Source: JAXGRD01 sp040766105 (lineage in GTDB: Bacteria > Bacillota > Clostridia > Peptostreptococcales > Anaerovoracaceae). Taken from it: a stretch of DNA of 64,000 nt. Below are positions 17,649 to 25,470 of the stretch, piece after piece. Positions within the stretch are counted from its first letter, which is position 1. Every line of letters starts with the position of its first letter. A program made the translations under genes and the position numbers. Under the pieces are notes generated by a model that saw only the letters and a list, made by a program, of their open reading frames with translations, did not search any database and was not told the origin of the DNA. The stretch is taken from assembly GCA_040766105.1 (NCBI GenBank), contig JAXGRD010000004.1:1-64000 (forward strand). The letters are read 5' to 3'.

Positions 17649-19031
17649 ATGACGAAGCACGAAATTCCCTACAAGATTTATCTCAACGAATCCGAAATGC
17701 CAACGCAATGGTACAATGTGAGGGCTGACATGAAGACAAAGCAGTCTCCCCTCATTAATCCGGGCACTGGCGAGAAGATGACCGCGGAAGACTTGGCTCC
17801 CGTATTTTGCAAGGAACTCATTGAACAGGAATTAGATGATGACACACCTTACATTGACATTCCCCAAGAAATCCTGGACTTCTACAAGATGTACCGCCCC
17901 TCCCCTCTTGTTCGAGCATATTGCTTGGAAGAGTTGCTGGACACACCGGCAAAGATTTACTACAAGTTTGAGGGAAACAATACCAGCGGCAGCCACAAGT
18001 TGAACTCTGCGATCGCCCAAGCATACTATGCCAAGAATCAGGGTCTGAAAGGCGTAACCACAGAGACCGGCGCAGGTCAGTGGGGAACCGCTTTGGCCAT
18101 GGCTTGCGGCTACCTGGGATTGGATCTGGATGTCTTCATGGTAAAGGTTTCCTACGAACAAAAGCCCTTCCGAAGAGAGGTCATGAGAACCTTCAACGCA
18201 ACGGTAACCGCTTCTCCTTCCGAGACGACGGAAATCGGTCGTAAAATATTAAGCGAGCATCCCGGAACCGGCGGAAGCTTGGGATGTGCCATCTCTGAAG
18301 CGGTAGAGTCTGCAGTGACCAGGGAAGGATATCGATACGTACTGGGAAGCGTTTTGAACCAGGTGGTTCTTCACCAGTCCATCATCGGATTGGAAACCAA
18401 GGCAGCTCTGGATAAGTATGGCGTGACCCCCGACATCATCATCGGCTGTGCCGGCGGTGGCTCCAACTTAGGCGGACTAATTGCACCCTTCATGGGCGAA
18501 AAACTGCGAGGAGAAAAAGACTACCGCTTCATCGCAGTTGAACCGGCATCCTGCCCCAGCTTGACACGAGGCAAGTATGCTTACGACTTCTGCGACACCG
18601 GTCAGATCACACCGCTGGCAAAGATGTACACCTTGGGTCACGGGTTCATTCCCTCCCCCAACCACGCAGGCGGCCTGCGCTTCCACGGCATGAGCCCCAT
18701 TCTGTCACAGTTGTATGATGACGGATTCATGGAAGCCGTTGCAGTGGAACAAACCTCCGTCTTTGAGGCAATCAGCAAGTTTGCTCGCGTAGAAGGCATT
18801 CTGCCGGCACCGGAAAGCGGACATGCAATCAGAGCGGCAGTCGATGAAGCTCGTAAGTGTAAGGAAACGGGAGAAGAGAAGACCATCGTCTTTGGACTCA
18901 CCGGAACCGGGTACTTCGATATGTATGCCTATGCGGATTACAACGATGGAAAGATGACAGACCACATTCCCACCGATGAAGAATTGGAACAAGGTTTTGC
19001 AACCCTTCCCAAGGTACCCGGACAAGAATGA
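17649..19031 (+). CDS. trpB: TrpB2-type tryptophan synthase beta-like PLP enzyme
   Basis: PLP fold-type II enzyme of the TrpB2 branch. The PLP-binding Lys is in NNTSGSHKLNSAIA. The phosphate loop is GCAGGGSNLGG. The N-terminal extension (ending at the RPSPLVRAYCLEELL segment) and the length of 460 residues are typical of TrpB2 rather than TrpB1. It would join indole and serine to make tryptophan, probably without a TrpA partner. It sits behind a Trp T-box, which supports a tryptophan role. An AAAGGAAAG site precedes the ATG. Its stop overlaps the next gene's start as ATGA. Confidence 0.92.
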   Translation: MTKHEIPYKIYLNESEMPTQWYNVRADMKTKQSPLINPGTGEKMTAEDLAPVFCKELIEQELDDDTPYIDIPQEILDFYKMYRPSPLVRAYCLEELLDTPAKIYYKFEGNNTSGSHKLNSAIAQAYYAKNQGLKGVTTETGAGQWGTALAMACGYLGLDLDVFMVKVSYEQKPFRREVMRTFNATVTASPSETTEIGRKILSEHPGTGGSLGCAISEAVESAVTREGYRYVLGSVLNQVVLHQSIIGLETKAALDKYGVTPDIIIGCAGGGSNLGGLIAPFMGEKLRGEKDYRFIAVEPASCPSLTRGKYAYDFCDTGQITPLAKMYTLGHGFIPSPNHAGGLRFHGMSPILSQLYDDGFMEAVAVEQTSVFEAISKFARVEGILPAPESGHAIRAAVDEARKCKETGEEKTIVFGLTGTGYFDMYAYADYNDGKMTDHIPTDEELEQGFATLPKVPGQE

Positions 19032-19675
19032 TCTATCTGTCTAAGCAGGCACACCCGCTGCTGAAACAATATTTATTAAAGACACAAGAAATCACAGAAA
19101 TAGAATCCACCGGTCTCGTCTCAGACGAGATCGGGACTCATCCGGATCTCTATCTCTGTGATTTAGGTTTGGAGATTTTCTTTGGAGATCCGACTAAGCT
19201 GTCTCCCGGCTATCCGGGTGAAGTTCGATACAATGCTGCCTGTACGGGAAGATACTTCATCCACAATCTAAAGTACACGGACCCTCAATTATTGGAAGCA
19301 GCCAAGACACTAAAAATGACCCCGGTTCATGTGAACCAGGGCTACTCCAAGTGCAACCTTGTAGTAGTGGATGAAGAAAGTGTCATTACTTCCGATGAGG
19401 GCATGGGTGGTGTCATGAGAGACGTAGGGATGAAAGTCCTGACGGTTGAACCGGGTCATGTTGAACTACCCGGCTTTGCCTATGGATTCCTCGGTGGTAC
19501 TTCGGGAAGAGTGGGTGAAGAAATCATTTTTCACGGGAATCTTCTCGCCCACCCGCAAGGTACAAACATTATCTCCTTTATTGAGAATCGAAGTTTGAAA
19601 GTTCGTTACTTTTCCCAATTCCCCCTGAGGGATATTGGATCGATCATAGCAAGTAGAGCAACTGTAGAGCTTTAA
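19028..19675 (+). CDS. Uncharacterised protein, possible GME-fold relative
   Basis: The 215-residue protein is translationally coupled to trpB2 by ATGA overlap and is co-regulated by the Trp T-box. It has no signal peptide or membrane span. Conserved-looking blocks are YNAACTGRYFIHNLKYTD, VNQGYSKCNLVVVDEES and GFAYGFLGGTSGRVGEEI. The alternation of strands with 'NQGYSKCN' and late 'GTNIISFIENR' resembles the pentein (guanidino-group modifying enzyme) fold, but the assignment is weak and no catalytic triad can be named with confidence. Function unknown; association with tryptophan or indole metabolism is inferred from context only. Confidence 0.6.
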   Translation: MIYLSKQAHPLLKQYLLKTQEITEIESTGLVSDEIGTHPDLYLCDLGLEIFFGDPTKLSPGYPGEVRYNAACTGRYFIHNLKYTDPQLLEAAKTLKMTPVHVNQGYSKCNLVVVDEESVITSDEGMGGVMRDVGMKVLTVEPGHVELPGFAYGFLGGTSGRVGEEIIFHGNLLAHPQGTNIISFIENRSLKVRYFSQFPLRDIGSIIASRATVEL

Positions 19676-19748
19676 TTATCTCTGCCATCTTCACCGATGA
19701 AGTCGCTGCAGGACAACCGGTTTTCAAACAATTGGTGTCTGAGACGCC

Positions 19749-19908
19749 GATTGTTAGCATTTTATGCTAACAATTCCCTCTCTAGAAAGCATTCGTTGAT
19801 ATTTTCTGTAAGTGATTCTGCCACAATTTCCATTCATTTACAATTACTCTCCTTTTCCCATAAAAAAATGTCAACATTGGGTCTCTGCAAAGCTGATTGT
19901 TAGCATTT
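19749..19908 (+). repeat. Direct repeat GATTGTTAGCATTT and hairpin
   Basis: The 14-mer GATTGTTAGCATTT occurs at 19749-19762 and 19895-19908. The first copy is half of a 10-bp perfect hairpin (TTGTTAGCAT, loop TTT, ATGCTAACAA, 19751-19773). No T-run follows, so it is not a canonical terminator. The 19679-19967 interval holds no credible gene. Confidence 0.5.
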
Positions 19909-19967
19909 ACGTTGTCCCAAAGGATGGGATCATAAAAAACTTCACGAGTAGTGTGAGGAAGGTTTAC

Positions 19968-20675
19968 TTACAGAGGAATCTCCCGATTGTCCACGTTGAG
20001 ATAGTGAATCGTCGTCTCCCCTCCCAAGTACTTTCTGGTTTTTTCATCTAGCATCTGGGTCGCTGCTCGTACGTCCTCTGACCTATCAGGATCAACCGAC
20101 TCTATGATTAAAAAGGCATTGACCGTGTCTTCCGTTAACATGGTCCTCTTCCCGTCTCGCCAGTTCCAGCATCGACATACGGCGCCCACATCGTCCTTGT
20201 AGATGATTTCATCGGGAAGAGCTGTGGATTCTTCTACATCCCCCAAGGCCATAAAGGGTTCATCCCCTACCGCCTTTGTCAACCGCATGTCTCCTTGGAA
20301 GGTATCCAGATCTTCGCCGCCACAAGGAAGCCCATAGGTCAGGGAGACTGCGTTGTAGATGTCCACCAAGGGGTTGATGTGCCCTACGCCCCCATCCTTA
20401 TCGATTCTTTTGAGAAGATTCTCAATAGAGCATCTCACCTTCTTTTTGGTCTTGAACTTTTGAAAGGCTTCTCGCCAAACGGCAATGACTTTGTTTTCAC
20501 TTAGAACCGGTGCTATAAGCCATTTTTCCGCCTCTTTGTTGCTCTTCTGTAAAAGTGTGTCTATTTCTTCCTGCCTTGGATTTTCCTTGTTATTGATGCC
20601 CTTGGCAAGAATTACCGCAATCTCCGCTTGTGGGAATATGTCCCAAAATGCTTCTTCTATGATAAACTTTTTCAT
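19968..20675 (-). CDS. B3/B4 (PheT-like) domain protein
   Basis: Stand-alone B3/B4 tRNA-binding-type domain, as found in the beta subunit of phenylalanyl-tRNA synthetase. The signature run VGHINPLVDIYNAVSLTYGLP and the later GDEPFMALGD and AVCRCWNWRDGKRTMLT blocks are typical of the stand-alone family. Such proteins are thought to edit or bind amino acids or aminoacyl-tRNA, but their role is not proved. The 235-residue length is normal. A GGAGGCGAAC site precedes the ATG. It is divergent from the radical SAM gene. Confidence 0.85.
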   Translation of the reverse strand: MKKFIIEEAFWDIFPQAEIAVILAKGINNKENPRQEEIDTLLQKSNKEAEKWLIAPVLSENKVIAVWREAFQKFKTKKKVRCSIENLLKRIDKDGGVGHINPLVDIYNAVSLTYGLPCGGEDLDTFQGDMRLTKAVGDEPFMALGDVEESTALPDEIIYKDDVGAVCRCWNWRDGKRTMLTEDTVNAFLIIESVDPDRSEDVRAATQMLDEKTRKYLGGETTIHYLNVDNREIPL

Positions 20676-20738
20676 GTTCGCCTCCTTTTTCTATATTATA
20701 ATCGCCCTGTCCACGGCTGTACAGACACATTTTTGTGG

Positions 20739-20744
20739 TATACT
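20739..20744 (+). promoter_or_regulatory. -10 element giving a leaderless mRNA
   Basis: TATACT ends seven bases before the ATG of the radical SAM gene, so transcription should start at or next to the start codon. No Shine-Dalgarno is present. The -35 match is weak. Confidence 0.5.
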
Positions 20745-20750
20745 TTAGCC

Positions 20751-21773
20751 ATGAAAAAACATGCAATCATCCCCATCTTCATCCCCCATCAAGGCTGTCC
20801 CCACGACTGTGTCTTTTGCAATCAAAAGATTATCACGGCAAGGACGGCATCGCCGACGGCGAACATGGTGGCAGATAAAATAGAGCAGTATCTTTCCACG
20901 CTCCGTGACCGCGGTCTGGAGGAAATTGAGGTTGCTTTTTTTGGCGGTAGCTTTACGGGACTTTCTATAGTGGATCAAAATACATATTTGGATGTGGCGA
21001 GAAGATACAAGGAATCGGGAGAGATTCATAAAATCCGACTTTCCACACGGCCGGATTATATCGACAAAGAAATCTTACAGAATTTAAAGGCTCACAGGGT
21101 GGACATCATTGAACTAGGAGTTCAATCCTTCGACCCTGCTGTACTTGAAAATTCCAATCGTGGCCATACTGCGGAAGATGTGTACAAGGCATGTGAACTG
21201 ATAAAGGAACATAATTTTCAACTGGGAATTCAGTTGATGATAGGGTTGCCTGGAGATACCAAGGAAAAATCTATGGAGTCCGCAAGGAAGACAGCCAATC
21301 TTTCCCCTGAATTTGCCCGCCTCTACCCTACCGTGATCCTCCGGGACACCCAGCTAGCCCACCAGTACCAATCGAGGGAATATCAACCCTTTTCCCAAGA
21401 GGAAATGCTTTCCACTGTGACAGAAATGTACAAGATACTCTTCCAAGCAGGAATTACCATTCTCAGGGTGGGATTGAAAAGTACGGACTTGGTTACCCAA
21501 GGTACAGATCTAGGGGGCGGCTATCACCCGGCCTTTCGCCAGCTGGTGGAAGGTGAAATCGCCAGAGAGCAGATGGAAGAGATTTTGCAAAGGCTTCCCA
21601 TGGACAAAAGCTCCATCACCTTCTATAGCAACGAGCGGTGGTTTTCCGCCATGATCGGCCACAAGGCATGCAACAAAAATGCACTTGCCGAAGCTTATCC
21701 AAAATTAGAAGTGTGTTATCGTGTGGATTCTAATCTGGGAGATGGGTTGATTCGCTCGGGCAAAAATAAATAA
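20751..21773 (+). CDS. Radical SAM protein, Elp3-like (COG1243 type)
   Basis: The radical SAM cluster motif is CPHDCVFC (C-x3-C-x2-C) near residue 17. The fold core shows FFGGSFTGL, STRPDYID and ELGVQSFD, as in Elp3/oxygen-independent coproporphyrinogen-like enzymes. LQLMIGLPGDT-type and 'RLYPTVILRDTQLA' segments place it with the bacterial Elp3-like radical SAM group. The acetyltransferase domain of true Elp3 is absent. The frame opens at 20628, but that part overlaps the divergent gene. The ATG at 20751 begins the family alignment and appears leaderless. The 340-residue protein probably acts on RNA or a cofactor; the substrate is unknown. Confidence 0.82.
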   Translation: MKKHAIIPIFIPHQGCPHDCVFCNQKIITARTASPTANMVADKIEQYLSTLRDRGLEEIEVAFFGGSFTGLSIVDQNTYLDVARRYKESGEIHKIRLSTRPDYIDKEILQNLKAHRVDIIELGVQSFDPAVLENSNRGHTAEDVYKACELIKEHNFQLGIQLMIGLPGDTKEKSMESARKTANLSPEFARLYPTVILRDTQLAHQYQSREYQPFSQEEMLSTVTEMYKILFQAGITILRVGLKSTDLVTQGTDLGGGYHPAFRQLVEGEIAREQMEEILQRLPMDKSSITFYSNERWFSAMIGHKACNKNALAEAYPKLEVCYRVDSNLGDGLIRSGKNK

Positions 21774-21785
21774 TCCCCCTCTATC

Positions 21786-21816
21786 GTTGAAGGAAGACCT
21801 TCAACTGTGGTAAAAT
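21786..21816 (+). promoter_or_regulatory. Promoter with overlapping palindrome, ACT/PFL operon
   Basis: TTGAAG (21787-21792) and TAAAAT (21811-21816) with an 18-bp spacer form a promoter. The -35 is covered by the perfect 8-bp inverted repeat GTTGAAGG AAGA CCTTCAAC (21786-21805), a possible operator. No T-run follows, so it is not a terminator. Confidence 0.6.
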
Positions 21817-21844
21817 GATGCATTGATAAAAAAAGGAGACAAAA

Positions 21845-22108
21845 ATGAAAGCAGTAATTACCGTAATCGGAAAAGATATGGTGGGAATCCTGGCCAAGGT
21901 CAGCACCACCTGTGCAGAAGCCAATGCTAACGTGATCGAAGTGACCCAGTCGGTTCTTCAGGAGTACTTTGCCATGGTCATGCTCATTGAGATTTCACAG
22001 ATGAATTGTGAGTTGGAAGAGCTGAAGGAAAGACTTGTGGAGAACGTGGATGGCATGACGATTCATGTGATGCATGAAGACATTTTTAATTCCATGCACC
22101 GAGTATAG
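21845..22108 (+). CDS. ACT-domain protein (UPF0237 type)
   Basis: The 87-residue single ACT domain begins KAVITVIGKDMVGILAKVS, the usual strand-helix start of amino-acid-binding regulatory domains. It is nearly always found directly before a DUF711/PFL-family gene, as here (9-bp gap). It is predicted to be a small-molecule sensor or regulator for that partner. An AAAGGAG site precedes the ATG. The pair is read from the palindromic promoter at 21786-21816. Confidence 0.9.
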   Translation: MKAVITVIGKDMVGILAKVSTTCAEANANVIEVTQSVLQEYFAMVMLIEISQMNCELEELKERLVENVDGMTIHVMHEDIFNSMHRV

Positions 22109-22117
22109 GAGGCTTCT

Positions 22118-23476
22118 ATGTTGAATATGACAGACATTCTTGAAACCATCACCATGATTCAAGAAGAAAACTTGGATATCCGAACCATCACCATGGGCAT
22201 CTCCCTCTTGGACTGTGTGGACAGTGATATCGATCGTTCCTGTGAAAAGGTTTACGACAAGATATATCGCTGTGCAAAGGATCTTGTGAAGACGGGAGAA
22301 GATATCGAAAAGAAATACGGCATTCCCATCGTGAACAAGCGTATCTCCGTAACGCCCATTGCCATATTGGCCGGGGCTTCCGGCGGAGACCCGGTGCAAT
22401 ATGCAAAAACTTTAGACCGGGCTGCTAAGGCTGTGGGTGTCAACTTCATCGGCGGCTATTCCGCTTTGGTGCACAAGGGCTTTGCTCCGGGAGATCAGGA
22501 GTTAATCGCTTCTATTCCCAGAGCTTTGGCAGAAACGGAGTTCGTGTGTTCCTCCGTAAATGTGGGAAGCACCAAGGCGGGTATCAACATGGATGCGGTA
22601 GCACTCATGGGCGAAGTGGTAAAAGAAGCCGCCTCCCTGACCAAAGATAATCAATGTATCGGTGCCGCCAAGCTGGTGGTCTTTTGCAATGCACCGGAGG
22701 ATAACCCCTTTATGGCGGGAGCCTTCCACGGTGTGGGCGAGCCGGACTGCATCATCAACGTTGGCGTCTCCGGCCCCGGCGTGGTTCGTGCCGCTTTGAC
22801 CAAGATGGATGACAACGCTGATTTGGTAGAAGTGGCAGATGTTATTAAGAAAACTGCATTTAAGATTACCAGGATGGGTCAGTTGGTAGGTGCGGAAGCC
22901 AGTGCAGCCTTGGGTGTGCCCTTCGGCATCATTGATCTTTCCTTGGCGCCTACACCGGCCATCGGTGATTCCGTTGCATATATTTTGGAGGAAATCGGTC
23001 TTGAGCAGTGTGGTGCCGCAGGCACCACCGCCGCCCTTGCCATGCTCAACGACGCGGTGAAAAAGGGCGGCGTCATGGCCTCCAGCAACGTGGGCGGCCT
23101 GTCCGGCGCCTTTATTCCTGTGACGGAGGACGCGGGCATGATTGCGGCCGCCAGAGACGGGAGTCTCTCCATCGAGAAGTTGGAGGCCATGACTGCTGTC
23201 TGCTCCGTGGGACTTGACATGATCGTCATCCCAGGAGACACCACACCGGAAGTCATCTCCGCCATCATCGCTGACGAAGCAGCCATCGGTATGGTCAATT
23301 CCAAGACGACTGCTGTTCGAGTCATTCCCGCTGTCGGTTTGAAAGAAGGCGAAGAACTTGATTTTGGAGGATTGCTGGGCAACGGACCGGTAATGAAGGT
23401 TTCCACCAAGTCCCCATTAAAGATGATAAAAAGAGGAGGCAGGATTCCCGCCCCCATGCAAAGTCTTAAAAACTAA
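22118..23476 (+). CDS. PFL family protein (DUF711/UPF0210)
   Basis: The 452-residue product is a full-length member of the DUF711 family, which has a fold related to pyruvate formate-lyase/anaerobic ribonucleotide reductase barrels but no established reaction. Visible family blocks are RRISVTPIAILAG-like 'NKRISVTPIAI', NFIGGYSALVHKG, SSVNVGSTKAGINMDAV and SGPGVVRAAL. No glycyl-radical motif is evident. GGAGG lies five bases before the ATG. It forms a two-gene operon with the ACT protein. Confidence 0.9.
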   Translation: MLNMTDILETITMIQEENLDIRTITMGISLLDCVDSDIDRSCEKVYDKIYRCAKDLVKTGEDIEKKYGIPIVNKRISVTPIAILAGASGGDPVQYAKTLDRAAKAVGVNFIGGYSALVHKGFAPGDQELIASIPRALAETEFVCSSVNVGSTKAGINMDAVALMGEVVKEAASLTKDNQCIGAAKLVVFCNAPEDNPFMAGAFHGVGEPDCIINVGVSGPGVVRAALTKMDDNADLVEVADVIKKTAFKITRMGQLVGAEASAALGVPFGIIDLSLAPTPAIGDSVAYILEEIGLEQCGAAGTTAALAMLNDAVKKGGVMASSNVGGLSGAFIPVTEDAGMIAAARDGSLSIEKLEAMTAVCSVGLDMIVIPGDTTPEVISAIIADEAAIGMVNSKTTAVRVIPAVGLKEGEELDFGGLLGNGPVMKVSTKSPLKMIKRGGRIPAPMQSLKN

Positions 23477-23477
23477 T

Positions 23478-24221
23478 CTATTTGGACTCCCAGTCCAATT
23501 CCAAAGGCTCGTACTGAAAAATACCACCATTTCCAAAGTCCCACTTTCCTTGGCCGGCGCCAATCTCAAAGTGGAGCTTTGCGATGCCTAAATCAAAGAA
23601 CTCCTCTTCCTTGACCTTTGCCATGACCGATCCGGAGGAGTAGTAGAACATGACAGGTTGTCTGTTTCGAGAGGAAGGTGCCTTGACCACGCAGCGCATC
23701 CCCTCTACCACCCAGTTGGGTACCTTGGTTTCTGAGACGAGCATATCCTTGATTTCCTTGGACTTGCGCATGTGGATTCCCTTTGCAATCATCTGCTCTC
23801 TCACGGTAGGCTTCATCTTCACATTGCCAAAGGCGATGACCCCCTTCAGCTCCTCATCGACTTCCACTTGGCCGTCCATATCTTCTTCCAATTCCAAACC
23901 CACCCAGCAGGTCCCTAAGCCCAGGGATGTGGCAAGGAGAACCAAGCTCTCACCGTAATATCCCAGTTTCTCTTCCAAATGGGGATCTTCCCTCTTCCCC
24001 ACCAAGGCAATATAGTTCCTCACGCCGGAAAACAGACCGTATCCCTTCTTGAATCCCGCAAAGACCTCTTCTTTCCCGGTTACAATCTGTAAGCGAAGCC
24101 CCCCTGTCCGGTTGCATTCCCAGGCGGCAGCCTCCAGTTTCTCCAAATGAAGTTCAGCTACGGGTGTTTCCAAATAACTTCTCCTGGAAACCCTCTCACG
24201 AATCGCTTTTTTCAAATCCAT
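23478..24221 (-). CDS. Nitroreductase-family protein (TM1586-like)
   Basis: FMN-dependent nitroreductase fold. The N-terminal IRERVSRRSYLETPV carries the flavin-phosphate Arg cluster. ESLVLLATSLGLGTCWVG is the family's core helix. The C-terminal half duplicates the pattern (GMRCVVKAPSSRNRQPV), as in TM1586-type proteins, in which two half domains form one monomeric enzyme. Length is 247 residues. The substrate is unknown. It converges with the PFL gene (1 bp between stops) and heads away from the DUF554 gene with a 9-bp gap, so it is probably the last gene of the aroK-DUF554 operon. Confidence 0.85.
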   Translation of the reverse strand: MDLKKAIRERVSRRSYLETPVAELHLEKLEAAAWECNRTGGLRLQIVTGKEEVFAGFKKGYGLFSGVRNYIALVGKREDPHLEEKLGYYGESLVLLATSLGLGTCWVGLELEEDMDGQVEVDEELKGVIAFGNVKMKPTVREQMIAKGIHMRKSKEIKDMLVSETKVPNWVVEGMRCVVKAPSSRNRQPVMFYYSSGSVMAKVKEEEFFDLGIAKLHFEIGAGQGKWDFGNGGIFQYEPLELDWESK

Positions 24222-24230
24222 TTTCTTCTC

Positions 24231-24932
24231 CTATAATAAGCCCACAATCCAGTCGTACAATGGTACGAAACCTATGGGTAGAAAAATTGCGGGCAAGTAA
24301 TTCATCACCTTTAACTTGGTCAAATCCAACATGTTCAGCCCCATCCCCAAGATGAGCACTGAGCCGGCACAGGTCATTTCAGCGATGACCGCATCCCCCA
24401 TAAGGGGCGCCAGAAATTGCGCCAACAGTACTATAGCACCCTGAAATACCAGGACAAAGCCTGCGGAAAACAGTACGCCGTACCCCAGAGAAGATGCAAA
24501 GATAATCGCGGAAATGGTGTCCAGTCCCGATTTGGTAAACAACATCTCGTTGTTTCCCGTCAATCCGGCCTGTAAGGAGCCCACCACGGTCAATGCCCCA
24601 ACGCAGAAGAGAAGGCTGGTGGTCACAAAGCCCTCCGCAACGGAGGTAGTATCCCCTTCCTTGCGAAACCGCTTCTCAAGTCCGTTGGCTAAGCTGTTCA
24701 ATCGCCTATCCAAATCCAGCGCTTGTCCAATCATGGCACCTATGGCAATGGAGAGAATCAACACAATGGTGTTATCCCCTTCCAAAGATCCAGCCACGCC
24801 GATATAGATGACACAGAGAGCAAGGCCCTTGAAAATCAAATCGGACCACTTTTCCGGAATCCCCTTCTTCAAGAGAAGGCCGATGCTCCCACCAATTAGC
24901 ACGCCTGCCGCATTTACAATGACGCCAAGCAT
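24231..24932 (-). CDS. DUF554 membrane protein (YdfK type)
   Basis: A polytopic membrane protein of 233 residues. It opens LGVIVNAAGVLIGGSIGLLLKKG and has about seven hydrophobic spans. Typical DUF554 features are visible: an early GxxxGG-rich helix, the acidic SLEGDNTIVLILSIAIGAMIG-like region and FCVGALTVVGSLQAGL. The function is unknown. The start ATG overlaps the aroK stop by one base (TAATG), so it is coupled to aroK. Confidence 0.85.
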   Translation of the reverse strand: MLGVIVNAAGVLIGGSIGLLLKKGIPEKWSDLIFKGLALCVIYIGVAGSLEGDNTIVLILSIAIGAMIGQALDLDRRLNSLANGLEKRFRKEGDTTSVAEGFVTTSLLFCVGALTVVGSLQAGLTGNNEMLFTKSGLDTISAIIFASSLGYGVLFSAGFVLVFQGAIVLLAQFLAPLMGDAVIAEMTCAGSVLILGMGLNMLDLTKLKVMNYLPAIFLPIGFVPLYDWIVGLL

Positions 24933-25447
24933 TAAATATTCTCTCCCATTCTTTCAGTCACAATCTTCCTGATCACATCCATGGATTTGCTCAGTTCCAT
25001 GCCTTGCGTTTCAACGGTTACATGGGCGTACTTTTCATATAGGGGAACCCTTTCATTGTAGATGTCTTCGATGGTCTCCCCTTTCTCAAGGGAGATTCCC
25101 CGGTTTTCAAAGTTCCCCACCCTCTTGATGATGGTCTTTAAAGGCAACTTAATGTACACAACCGTTCCGATCTTTCGCAGATGCTCCATGGCTTTCGGCC
25201 CGTAGACAACGCTGCCGCCGGTGGCAATCACCGTGTGATTTGCATTGATGGATGCGTTGACTTCTTCCTCAATCTTATTAAAGCCCCATGTACCCACTTC
25301 GTCTAGGATTTCCGACAGAAGCTTTCCTTCTCGCTCTTGAATCAATAAATCCGAGTCGATAAAGTTGTAGCCGATTGCCTTTGCCAGTACCACACCTAAG
25401 GTGCTCTTACCTGCGCCGGGCATTCCGATTAAAATTATATTGCTCAT
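24932..25447 (-). CDS. aroK: Shikimate kinase
   Basis: Phosphorylates shikimate at the 3-hydroxyl in chorismate synthesis. Walker A is GMPGAGKSTLG at residues 8-18. The shikimate-binding Asp is in FIDSDLLIQ. The GGS segment (VIATGGSVVY) and the lid/Arg region (NFENRGISLEKGETIEDIYNER) are present. At 171 residues the length is normal. An AAGGAAG site precedes the ATG. No other shikimate pathway gene is adjacent. Confidence 0.92.
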   Translation of the reverse strand: MSNIILIGMPGAGKSTLGVVLAKAIGYNFIDSDLLIQEREGKLLSEILDEVGTWGFNKIEEEVNASINANHTVIATGGSVVYGPKAMEHLRKIGTVVYIKLPLKTIIKRVGNFENRGISLEKGETIEDIYNERVPLYEKYAHVTVETQGMELSKSMDVIRKIVTERMGENI

Positions 25448-25470
25448 TATTCTTCCTTTCCGCTCCTTCT

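Noticed and set aside
19812..20051. Small plus-strand frame after the T-box operon
   Set aside because: No ribosome site, no recognisable features, and it runs into the B3/4 gene on the other strand.
21786..21805. Terminator after the radical SAM gene
   Set aside because: The hairpin lacks a T-run and overlaps a -35 box, so an operator role fits better.
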